From an uncultured bacterium (GTDB lineage Bacteria > Hydrogenedentota > Hydrogenedentia > Hydrogenedentales > SLHB01), in contig CALEZK010000148.1 in the NCBI GenBank assembly GCA_937928585.1, positions 1-6,841 on the forward strand: a DNA stretch of 6,841 bases, written 5' to 3'. The notes below the pieces were generated by a model. The model was not told the origin of the DNA, made no database searches, and saw only the letters and a program-made list of their open reading frames with translations. How positions within the stretch are numbered: the first letter of the stretch is position 1; the number at the start of each line of letters is the position of its first letter. The position numbers were made by a program, and so were the translations under genes. Below, piece by piece: positions 1-6,520 of the stretch.

Positions 1-627
1 GCTGGAGAGCCCGGGGAACTCGGTGCCGGAGGCGGTTGGGATTTCGGGGATGTAGCTGACGATCATGTCGGACTGATCGATGAGCTTGAAGTCGCGCATG
101 TAGATCTGGCCGTCGATGTCGCCCGCGATGTCGAGGACCTCGCGGACGCGGACGCGGATGGGCTTGGCGCGGGCGGACTTGCTCCCGCCGAAGGCGTGGG
201 GCGCGACGTCGAGGTAGTCCTTGCCCTCCTTGCTGGCGGCGATGGCGCGGTCCAGCAGGAGCTTCTCGTCGACATCGCCCGGATCAAACGTGATGAAGTG
301 CTCCGCGAGGGCGGCGCGGAAGGCGTCGATCTCCGCGAGGACCTCGGGCATGTCCACGACGTGGCTCATGGGGAAGCTGGGATAGACCTTGCGCATGCCG
401 GGGCGGCATACCAGGCGGAAGAGCGTGCGCGTGGTCGGGGCGTGGCGGCCCCTGCTGAGGATGTAGAACCGGCTGTCGGGGATGGACCGGCTCATCAGTT
501 CGGTCGCGAGGATTTCCTCTTCCCGCCAGACCATGCAGTCCTTGAGCGTGGCGTCGATCTCGTGCTCGGCGTGGAGCCGGTGGTGCACGACCTCGATGTT
601 GTCCACGAGGCAGATGAACAGGTCCGG
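1..627 (-). other. Foreign-looking C-terminal segment fused in frame to the helicase
   Basis: From about residue 782 the frame encodes ICLVDNIEVV, a charged helix with VWREEEILATE, then FYILSRGRH, KVYPSFPMSHV, FITFDPGDVDEKLLLDRAIA and, near the edge, DFKLIDQSDMIVSYIPE. This does not look like any helicase or restriction domain. The last stretch resembles the Rossmann-like strand and turn of nucleoside-deoxyribosyltransferase-type nucleotide-binding folds. The first part recalls a P-loop nucleotide-kinase-like protein, as I remember such proteins, which is not a database result. Codons here end almost always in G or C, and hand counts for lines 121-180 and 181-240 give 45/60 and 44/60 GC, against 32/60 for line 2041-2100 in the helicase. 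PDLF at the junction (616-627) suits both families, which gives a natural micro-homology point. It could be a real fusion, a recombination scar or a misassembly. Confidence 0.55.
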
Positions 628-2958
628 CTGCAGCTTGGTGATCACATCTTGCAGCGTATTCTCGCGGAAATCCGTCAGGTACATGAACGCGGGAATCCGC
701 GTCGCGAACTTGATCAGTTTCTCCTGAACGAGCTTGCGCTTGGACTTAAACTCCTTTTCCTCCTCGGTGAGCTGCTTCTTCTCCTTCGCTGTCAGCTCTT
801 TCTCTTTGGCCTTGTTCTTAAGCTCTTTAATCTTCTCGGCCTTGTTGATGATCGTTTCAATGATGTTGTCGCCCAACGCGCGCCATCCTTCGATGCGCTC
901 GACGGCGGCCATCGCCTCGGGATTCTCCAGAACACGGCGCAGCGTATCGTTGTCGACGTTCACGAGCAGCGCGCTTTCCCACTTGCGGGCCAGCAGCGTG
1001 GCCGACGTTCCCGCCATCGCGATATCGAGAATGCCGCCCGCGTCGATCTGCGTCATGTTCGCGCCGTCGTACGCCAGCACAGGCAGAAACGCCACGAGGT
1101 CTTTAACCGCATTCTCGGGATTCGGCTCATTGGGTGAAAGCCCGATTCCGTACTCGGAAAGCTGACGCAACGCGCGCGTGGGCGCGAAATCGAACACGAA
1201 ACAGACCGGCTTGAGAATCTCCTCCTCGTTAGGGTTGTCACCGTTCGGATTCTTGATAGACCACGGCGACTGCACGCGAAACGCGGCCTGAAAGTAGGTC
1301 TCCGGCGATTTCAAATTGCGCAGCATCAGAATGGAAGACCACTGCGGCACCGTAACGCCCGTCGTGAGCTTGCCGCATGACAGCGTGATGGTCTTCGTGT
1401 CAAAGCCACTCCCGATGGCGTCGCGCACTGGCGGCAGCGCCTCCAGTCCGATGCCCGCCGAAGTGCCAGCGGCAACAATCACGGTGTAGTCGTGCCAGAA
1501 GGTGTTGTGCTTCTCGCTCAGCAAATTCGCCATCGCGTGGCAAGCCGCGACGTTCGGGAGAAACCAGAACGAGTGCTGTAGATACGGCAACAACCGCACG
1601 TCGGAATACGGAAAAGGCGGTCGCGTGCCGGTCTTGAGGTGTTCCACCGCCTTGGGCGCGTATCCGCCGCGAATGATATCCAGCCACTTCTGAACGTCGC
1701 TCTTGTGCTTAAATTGCGCCTTTTTATCCCTGCCCGACGCTTCAAAGAACGCATTGAGATCGAACTCATCGAACTCGCCCGCGCTCGCGACCACCAGTAG
1801 CTCATCGGGCATCTGATAGGTCAACAGTCTCATCTGCGGCAGGCCGCCGTAAGGGTTCCATTTATTTGGGTTTTTCGCCGTGAACGTTTCCTTCGCACGC
1901 TGCTCGTCGGTATAGGTCCAGTTGAAGATCTGTTCCTCGATGAACTCACCAGTGCTCAACGCCCTGAACGGCGTCCCGGAAAGATAGAGATAAGCCCTGG
2001 TGGTGATCGGTAAAAATTCGGCCTCTTTCTCGGAAAGCTCGGTGAGACCTTCGTTTAGATTCTCAAGCCCCGCGCCATATTCGAGCTTGGCCTCCTTCTT
2101 GGCCACCACCTCTTCTTCACCCTCGAAGAGCTCCTTGGCCGTTTCCCGCCATGCGCCGAAGTGGTATTCGTCGAACACGACCAAGTCCCAATTCATCGTG
2201 TGCAGCCATTCGTTCTTGGCCTTGATGTTTCCCGCGTCGTCGCGACCCAGCAGATCCTGGAACGAACCGAAATAGACGAGCGGTTTGTTTGCGGAAACTT
2301 TCGTTGGATCGCTGCCGGAACTGCGCGACATATATTGCCAGCCGTCAAAGTCCACATGGCATTCAAGGTCTGTCTGCCACGCATCCTCCACGGCGGGCTT
2401 GAAGGTCACCACGAGCACGCGCTTGGCCCCGAGTTTCTTGGCGAGCTGATAAGCGGTAAAGGTCTTGCCAAAGCGCATCTTCGCGTTCCACAAGAAGCGT
2501 GGGACGGCCCTCTTGTTTTCGGCCCAAATCGAGTTGAAGTAGTCGAAGGTCTTCGCCACGGCGTCGCGCTGCTCGGCGCGCATGGGAAAATTCTTGTCGC
2601 GCGTGCCCGCGATTGGCTGTCCCGTGCGGATCGCGATGAGCACAGCCTTCAGATCTTTCACCGTGCAGCGCATCCATTCCAGTTCGGAATTCGCGCATCC
2701 TTTCCGCACGAGGGCCGCGCGCACCTCATGATCGGTGAACGTCGTGCCGTCGTCGCGCTCGGCGACCTCGTCCAACTCAATTTTGTAGTTTTTGATGTTG
2801 GCGGTCTTGAGTTGCTCGGCGACGCGCTGCTTCACGTCACGCGTGGTCTGACCCACCTTGAGCAGTCCCGCGTGCGCCTTGTCGTCAATCGAGTAGGCGT
2901 AGATGCGCGGGCGCGCCTCTGGCTTCGGCGCAAGGATTTCTTCGATAGTCTTACTCAT
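1..2958 (-). CDS. T5orf172/GIY-YIG nuclease + SF2 DEAD/DEAH helicase, restriction-like subunit (3' end beyond window)
   Basis: The frame is open for 986 codons from ATG at 2956-2958 to the left edge, with no stop seen. Residues 19-100 look like a T5orf172 (GIY-YIG-type) nuclease: RIYAYS at 18-23, LKVGQTTR at 33-40, R45, then HE at 77-78 and EWM at 94-96. The helicase core follows: AKMRFGKT (motif I, 159-166), VLVVTFKP (181-188), DEYH (motif II, 263-266), SGTP (motif III, 327-330), TTGVTVP (motif V, 532-538) and QAAFRVQS (motif VI, 557-564). Residues 705-750 are a Lys/Glu-rich probable coiled coil. Such proteins are ATP-dependent DNA translocases paired with Eco57I-type methylases, so a cytoplasmic restriction role is inferred. 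The start is supported by GAGGA at 2967-2971, 8 nt upstream, and by the 8-nt overlap with rhuM. After about residue 781 the protein no longer resembles its family (see the separate entry), so the native C-terminus seems replaced. Helicase assignment is strong; nuclease assignment is moderate. Confidence 0.88.
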   Translation of the reverse strand, partial: MSKTIEEILAPKPEARPRIYAYSIDDKAHAGLLKVGQTTRDVKQRVAEQLKTANIKNYKIELDEVAERDDGTTFTDHEVRAALVRKGCANSELEWMRCTVKDLKAVLIAIRTGQPIAGTRDKNFPMRAEQRDAVAKTFDYFNSIWAENKRAVPRFLWNAKMRFGKTFTAYQLAKKLGAKRVLVVTFKPAVEDAWQTDLECHVDFDGWQYMSRSSGSDPTKVSANKPLVYFGSFQDLLGRDDAGNIKAKNEWLHTMNWDLVVFDEYHFGAWRETAKELFEGEEEVVAKKEAKLEYGAGLENLNEGLTELSEKEAEFLPITTRAYLYLSGTPFRALSTGEFIEEQIFNWTYTDEQRAKETFTAKNPNKWNPYGGLPQMRLLTYQMPDELLVVASAGEFDEFDLNAFFEASGRDKKAQFKHKSDVQKWLDIIRGGYAPKAVEHLKTGTRPPFPYSDVRLLPYLQHSFWFLPNVAACHAMANLLSEKHNTFWHDYTVIVAAGTSAGIGLEALPPVRDAIGSGFDTKTITLSCGKLTTGVTVPQWSSILMLRNLKSPETYFQAAFRVQSPWSIKNPNGDNPNEEEILKPVCFVFDFAPTRALRQLSEYGIGLSPNEPNPENAVKDLVAFLPVLAYDGANMTQIDAGGILDIAMAGTSATLLARKWESALLVNVDNDTLRRVLENPEAMAAVERIEGWRALGDNIIETIINKAEKIKELKNKAKEKELTAKEKKQLTEEEKEFKSKRKLVQEKLIKFATRIPAFMYLTDFRENTLQDVITKLQPDLFICLVDNIEVVHHRLHAEHEIDATLKDCMVWREEEILATELMSRSIPDSRFYILSRGRHAPTTRTLFRLVCRPGMRKVYPSFPMSHVVDMPEVLAEIDAFRAALAEHFITFDPGDVDEKLLLDRAIAASKEGKDYLDVAPHAFGGSKSARAKPIRVRVREVLDIAGDIDGQIYMRDFKLIDQSDMIVSYIPEIPTASGTEFPGLSS
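2827..2958 (-). repeat. Direct repeat copy A: first 44 codons of the intact helicase gene
   Basis: This segment matches 4089-4220 base for base at a constant offset of 1262, with 7 mismatches in 132 nt (about 95% identity). It is the functional copy because the frame continues into the full nuclease/helicase protein. Similarity ends at the start codon on one side and after codon 44 (DVKQ) on the other, where this copy continues RVAEQ. Confidence 0.95.
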
Positions 2959-4003
2959 CGTCTTGGTCCTCGGCACGTTTATCCAAAGCCACGAAAGCGT
3001 CGAAATCGCTTTGGAAGAGCTTGTCCTGGATCACGCGGTACTTCTCAAACTCGCTCTCGGCGTGCTCCCGGGCGATTTCGGCGCTAATGCTCCCGGCGTC
3101 CCGCAGCACTTGCCGCTCATCCGCCGAAAGGAAGATGTCGAGACGCTTCACCCAATCCTCCATAGTCATAGGCACGCGGCGTTTGGCGCGGCTTTCCGCC
3201 AGATCGAGGTAGGCGTTCACGATGCGGCCCAGGTCCGCGAGTTCTTCCTCCGTCAGGTAGTTTTTAGCCACCACCACATCGCTTTTGAGAATTTTGCCGC
3301 CGGGGGCTTTGGCCCAGGTCGTCAACCCCATGCGTTCCTTCGCATGGTCTGCGCGCCGGACGATCAACTCGGCGGCGGTGTTACCGTGGACGGCGTAATG
3401 CATCTTGTTTTGCACCTTGGCGAAAAACGCTTGCGTGATCCCCGCGTCCCGGTCGTAATCCATCGCTGTGGCATAGATGTCCGCGATCTTTTGATAAAAG
3501 CGCCGCTCGGACAGGCGGATCTCCCGGATCTCCTCCAGCAGGCGCTCGAAGTAATCCTCGCCCAGAAACGCGCCATTCTCCATGCGCTTCCGGTCCACCA
3601 GATAGCCCCGGAGCGTATAGTCCCGCAGCACGCCCGTGGCCCATTGCCGGAAGGCCGTTGCGCGTTTGGAATTCACACGGTAGCCCACCGCGATGATCGC
3701 ATCCAGGTTGTAATGCTTGACGGTGTAGTTTTTACCATCCGCGGCAGTTACGGAGAATTCCTCGGTAACTGACGCCGCACGCAATTCACCCTCTTTGAAG
3801 ATGTTTTTCAGGTGCAATCCGACATTGTCGCTGGAGGTCAGGAACAGCTCGCCTATGTTTTTTTGCGACAGCCAGATCGTACCGTCCTGCACCCGCACTT
3901 CCACGCCGTCGCCCCCGGTCTGGTAGGCGAAGGTCAGAAACTCCGCCGTGCGGTTGCGCATGCGCACGCTGTTCGGTGATTTCTTTTTAGGCATGGCAAT
4001 CAT
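2951..4003 (-). CDS. rhuM: RhuM-family protein
   Basis: The 350-residue product has the core of the RhuM family (named for a gene in Salmonella pathogenicity island 3): IWLSQKNIGELF at 43-54, NVGLHLKNIFKEGEL at 60-74, AADGKNY at 87-93, KHYNLDAIIAVGYRVNSKR at 96-114 and FRQWATGVLRDY at 118-129. The family is usually about 330-350 residues, so this looks full length. No signal peptide or membrane segment is visible. RhuM proteins recur inside restriction-modification operons, but their activity is not established. I therefore infer only that it is accessory to this system. Two starts are possible: ATG at 4003 (AGGG only 4 nt upstream) and ATG at 3994 (AGGG 13 nt upstream, giving MPKKKS). I keep the longer. 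Its 5' end overlaps the read-through frame of the dead helicase copy by 17 nt. Its stop overlaps the helicase start by 8 nt, so translation is likely coupled at both ends. Confidence 0.9.
   Translation of the reverse strand: MIAMPKKKSPNSVRMRNRTAEFLTFAYQTGGDGVEVRVQDGTIWLSQKNIGELFLTSSDNVGLHLKNIFKEGELRAASVTEEFSVTAADGKNYTVKHYNLDAIIAVGYRVNSKRATAFRQWATGVLRDYTLRGYLVDRKRMENGAFLGEDYFERLLEEIREIRLSERRFYQKIADIYATAMDYDRDAGITQAFFAKVQNKMHYAVHGNTAAELIVRRADHAKERMGLTTWAKAPGGKILKSDVVVAKNYLTEEELADLGRIVNAYLDLAESRAKRRVPMTMEDWVKRLDIFLSADERQVLRDAGSISAEIAREHAESEFEKYRVIQDKLFQSDFDAFVALDKRAEDQDDE
2967..2971 (-). promoter_or_regulatory. Ribosome-binding site of the helicase gene
   Basis: GAGGA on the minus strand lies 8 nt before ATG at 2958, inside the end of rhuM. 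It is the clearest Shine-Dalgarno match in the operon and fixes the helicase start. The duplicated start at 4220 has no comparable site. Confidence 0.6.
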
Positions 4004-4088
4004 GCCGCCCTGTCAGGGCTGGGTTGGTTTGGTGGTTCAGATACCCAGAACGCTGCCTTGGGCAGGTATAGGGTGCGCCTTTGGCGCA
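4004..4088 (-). repeat. Block of three perfect hairpins between the dead helicase copy and rhuM
   Basis: Three perfect inverted repeats lie in a row. 4007-4019 is GCCCTG-T-CAGGGC. 4053-4065 is CTGCC-TTG-GGCAG. 4074-4088 is TGCGCC-TTT-GGCGCA, which ends exactly one base before the duplicated helicase sequence begins at 4089. The first covers the AGGG that would serve as the rhuM ribosome-binding site. None is followed by a T-run on the minus strand, so none looks like a standard terminator. The block may be a REP-like mobile palindromic element, a translational control structure for rhuM, or a recombination scar. Confidence 0.65.
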
Positions 4089-4220
4089 CTGCTTCACGTC
4101 ACGCGTGGTCTGGCCCACCTTGAGCAGGCCCGCGTGCGCCTTGTCGTCAATCGAGTTGGCGTAGATGCGCGGACGCGCCTCCGGCTTCGGCGCAAGGATT
4201 TCCTCGATGGTCTTACTCAT
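4089..4220 (-). pseudogene. Truncated duplicate of the helicase gene 5' end (44 codons)
   Basis: From ATG at 4218-4220 the frame gives 44 residues identical to the start of the intact helicase except Asn for Tyr at position 22. It then leaves homology after DVKQ and reads through the hairpin block to a stop at 3987. It keeps RIY and KVGQTT of the GIY-YIG-like fold but lacks the following Arg, His-Glu and EWM positions, so it cannot be an active nuclease. The start overlaps the M2 stop as ATGAGTAA, the same arrangement that rhuM and the intact helicase share. No strong ribosome-binding site precedes it, so any translation probably depends on coupling from M2. If translated, it would carry ribosomes about 17 nt past the rhuM start. 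It is best read as the relic of the ancestral M2-helicase junction. Confidence 0.9.
4089..4220 (-). repeat. Direct repeat copy B
   Basis: This is the partner of 2827-2958. Of the 7 differences, 6 are synonymous in the shared reading frame and one changes Tyr to Asn. The pair brackets rhuM and the hairpin block, so recombination between the copies would delete about 1.26 kb and restore a direct M2-helicase overlap. Confidence 0.95.
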
Positions 4221-5802
4221 TGCCGCCGTCGTTAGGGTTCATCGGCCTGACTTGGGATTCGATGTAGGCCTGCTCCTTTTGCGTGATGCCATATTTCGCG
4301 TATAGATCCTCGTCTGTCCAAGTGCGTTTCCATTCCTGCTGAGGAACCCATGAATACGTTGACCGGAGTGCGTGTTGGGTGATTTTGCGAAGTGAAACGA
4401 GGAAACGAAAAAAACGCGTTTTGGTATAAGCCTGGAAACTTGCCGCTGCCTTTTTACTCGCGAACGGGCCCGCGACTAAATACGTCTGCGTGCATACTGA
4501 TTCAGGCGGAGCTACGATGGAAGGGCCAAGAACCAACGCTGGAATGGCACCTCGCTCGCCGTAAGCCTCCGGGAGAAGCACTTTCCATGAATCTATTAGA
4601 TGCACATTCTTTCGGATGCCTGATCGTGCGGTATGAACAACGATACGTTGCCCACGATCTGTCAGGTAGAGGGCAACCGAGTCCCGAAATGGTTTAACTT
4701 TATGTTCAGCGAAGTTAGTGGCTAGTCCAAATGGCGTGTCTCCGCTCACGAGGTCGGCCAGCGAAGGCTCCTTCAAGCGCTGAACCTTCTTCAAGATGCT
4801 GACTGCTCGAGTATCGCGCACGAAGATGTCGAACTCATCCAACTTGCGAACAACTTCAGGCTGCTCTTCTTCTCCAAGCACGAGCTTGTATTTGCAGTCG
4901 CCGTGATGATTTCCTTCCCATAGGAAGTAGCCGACGCCGCCCTCAAAATCGACACCAGGAAATGCCGTTGACATTTTCGTGTAGTCAACAAGGTGGCTGA
5001 TGTGTCCGCCGGTAAGCATGGACTTTCGGAACTCGTCCATACCACGTCCGCCAGCGAGCCACCGTGAAGGAATTACCATAGTTAGAAAGCGTGGTTCCAG
5101 TTTCATCGCCTGCTCTACGAAGAGATGGTAAATCGAGGAATCGCTCGAACCGCCCGCGCCACCAGTCATTTGATACGGTGGATTACCAATGATTACGTCA
5201 AATTGCATATTGCCTCCGAACAGCTCGGCGAGCCGAGACTTGATGTTGCCTGTATGTAGAAATGCATAAGCGTGGGTTTCGAGCCCATCTTGACGATCAA
5301 AGATTTCTTGCGGCGCGCCACAGTAGCGACACCTGCCATCTTTCCATGTGTGTTTGATGCGCTTGAACCAGATGTTCCCTTCGTCGCTGGCAAAGGATTT
5401 GCCGATTGAGTGCTGGCCGTTGGCGTGCCTTGAGCAGTACACGCTGCGCCGCGCGAGCAGACTGGTGATTTGCGTGATCGCGATACCAAATACCTGTTTC
5501 ATCAGGATGTGGTTCACGCGCTTCTCAAGGTTTGGAATCTCCTTTTCCAACCCCTTGGTGAGTCGGCTGGTGATTTCGCGGAGAAACACGCCGGATTTCG
5601 TGCAGGGGTCGAGGAATTTCACCGTCTTGTCGGCCCAGATATTCGCGCCATTGTTTCTGGCGGCCCACGCCTCAGCCAGCGTGTCCAGCATCCGATTCGC
5701 AAACTCGGGCGGCGTGAACACTTCATCGTTGGAGAGGTTCGCGATGCAGGTCAGCACATCCGGGTTGCGTCCGCGCAAGGCGAAGCTGGCTTGGTCACTC
5801 AT
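4213..5802 (-). CDS. Eco57I-type N6-adenine DNA methyltransferase (M2)
   Basis: The 529-residue protein would transfer a methyl group from SAM to adenine N6 in DNA. The motifs are in the order of the gamma-type amino-methylases: DEVFTPPEFANRMLD (motif X region, 26-40), FLDPCTKSGVFL (motif I, 63-74), GIAITQITSLLARRS (106-120) and FDVIIGNPPY with catalytic NPPY at 207-210. Between motif I and NPPY, Cys123, Cys158 and Cys161 (CRYC) suggest a metal-binding insert. Residues from about 300 to the end, including RFFRFLVSLRKITQHALRS, are the likely target-recognition and C-terminal part. Local GC falls there (24/60 counted in 4381-4440, against 35/60 in 5581-5640), as expected if the recognition region was exchanged. 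There is no nuclease motif, so cleavage would come from the helicase/nuclease protein. ATG at 5802 overlaps the M1 stop by 4 nt (ATGA), supporting both the start and coupled translation. Length and motifs indicate an intact gene. Confidence 0.92.
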   Translation of the reverse strand: MSDQASFALRGRNPDVLTCIANLSNDEVFTPPEFANRMLDTLAEAWAARNNGANIWADKTVKFLDPCTKSGVFLREITSRLTKGLEKEIPNLEKRVNHILMKQVFGIAITQITSLLARRSVYCSRHANGQHSIGKSFASDEGNIWFKRIKHTWKDGRCRYCGAPQEIFDRQDGLETHAYAFLHTGNIKSRLAELFGGNMQFDVIIGNPPYQMTGGAGGSSDSSIYHLFVEQAMKLEPRFLTMVIPSRWLAGGRGMDEFRKSMLTGGHISHLVDYTKMSTAFPGVDFEGGVGYFLWEGNHHGDCKYKLVLGEEEQPEVVRKLDEFDIFVRDTRAVSILKKVQRLKEPSLADLVSGDTPFGLATNFAEHKVKPFRDSVALYLTDRGQRIVVHTARSGIRKNVHLIDSWKVLLPEAYGERGAIPALVLGPSIVAPPESVCTQTYLVAGPFASKKAAASFQAYTKTRFFRFLVSLRKITQHALRSTYSWVPQQEWKRTWTDEDLYAKYGITQKEQAYIESQVRPMNPNDGGNE

Positions 5803-6443
5803 AGAGCTGCTTGCTCTACGATTGCCGCCAAGTCACTCACATTCATCGGCGGGTAAGTCTTGATAGGAGCGAAGATTTCGTGCATACCCAACTCCGCGAA
5901 AAGGGAGTCTTCGGCGCTGAAGGCCGACGACTGCGTGAGAATATCCAGGCGGAAATCCCGGCGCTGGAAGCGGCCCTTCCAAAGATAGCCCCACTCGGCA
6001 AAGGTAATGGGTGAGTCGTCCCAGGCGCGCATCGTCAAGGCATCGCCGTGGACGAGGTTCTGCGAAAGCACATAGGACGCGGCGCGATACAGATCGTCCG
6101 CCGGATTAAGGCTCAAATACTCGGCAAAGATTTCCAGCAGGTTCGCGCGGCACTCTGCAATGTTGTCTGGAAGAAGTTCGATCCCGTAAATGCACATCAG
6201 GGCAAGTAGCGCATAGTGCTGTCGCTCAAAATCGGCCTTGCCATATTTGAGTTCCACGGCGGCAAGCTTGCGCCGCAAGATTTGCACGAGGAAGTTCCCG
6301 CTACCACACGCTGGCTCCAAAAAACGGGAGTCTATGCGCTCCGTCTCGCCCTTCACCAGGTCGAGCATTGCCTCGACCAACCACGCTGGGGTAAAAACCT
6401 CTCCGTGGTCGGCGACGCGCTGCTTGGACTTGACGTAGTTCAT
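5799..6443 (-). CDS. N6-methylase-like SAM-binding protein without catalytic NPPY (M1)
   Basis: The 214-residue product opens with the N6-methylase pattern GEVFTPAWLVEAMLD (14-28), motif I FLEPACGSGNFL (41-52), an acidic ribose-binding position in YGIELLPDN (86-94) and VHGDAL (131-136). Where the family would next show a catalytic NPPY it has ITFAEWGYL and RRDFRLD instead, and the protein ends about 60 residues later. It should bind SAM but is unlikely to methylate by itself. As I recall, small methylase-fold proteins of this size occur next to full Eco57I-type enzymes, so it is probably an intact helper or regulatory subunit of M2 rather than a truncated gene; this is inference. The start at 6443 overlaps the preceding short frame by 4 nt and lacks a clear ribosome-binding site. 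The stop overlaps the M2 start. Confidence 0.85.
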   Translation of the reverse strand: MNYVKSKQRVADHGEVFTPAWLVEAMLDLVKGETERIDSRFLEPACGSGNFLVQILRRKLAAVELKYGKADFERQHYALLALMCIYGIELLPDNIAECRANLLEIFAEYLSLNPADDLYRAASYVLSQNLVHGDALTMRAWDDSPITFAEWGYLWKGRFQRRDFRLDILTQSSAFSAEDSLFAELGMHEIFAPIKTYPPMNVSDLAAIVEQAAL

Positions 6444-6520
6444 ACGTCTATGCAGCCGGATACTGCTTCGAGCAGCGGGATGTCGAATGGCTCGTCCAAG
6501 GTATGGCTATCCTTTGTCAT
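6440..6520 (-). CDS. Possible 26-codon leader or relic frame coupled to M1
   Basis: ATG at 6518-6520 opens a frame starting MTKDSHTLDEPFDIP and ending SGCIDV, whose TGA overlaps the M1 ATG by 4 nt, like the other junctions in the operon. The same frame is open upstream for 18 more codons to a TGA at about 6575-6577, giving RPRLFPHHLVY before the ATG, and its residue makeup looks protein-like. It may be a coupling leader or the 3' end of a lost upstream gene. No good ribosome-binding site was seen and no family recognised. Confidence 0.35.
   Translation of the reverse strand: MTKDSHTLDEPFDIPLLEAVSGCIDV

Noticed and set aside
142..159. Triple GCGGAC-like hexamer repeat
   Set aside because: It is explained by the coded Arg-Val-Arg-Val-Arg stretch with strong codon bias and is too short to be a separate element.
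196..1137. 313-codon plus-strand open frame
   Set aside because: It is the antisense of the helicase gene in GC-rich DNA, is rich in Leu, Arg, His and Val, and has no recognisable domain or ribosome-binding site.
2161..3087. 308-codon plus-strand open frame
   Set aside because: It is an antisense shadow over the well-supported helicase motifs, with low-quality composition and no family resemblance.
2903..3772. 289-codon plus-strand open frame
   Set aside because: It lies opposite rhuM, whose family motifs are clear; the composition is that of an antisense frame.
4007..4088. CRISPR-like repeat array
   Set aside because: The three palindromes differ in sequence and spacing, and there is no repeated unit with spacers.
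2827..4220. Insertion sequence with target-site duplication
   Set aside because: The repeats are 132 nt, imperfect and coding, no transposase is present between them and no terminal inverted repeats flank the module, so recombination explains it better.
5348..5863. 171-codon plus-strand open frame
   Set aside because: It is antisense to the N-terminal half of M2, including motif I, and has no features of its own.
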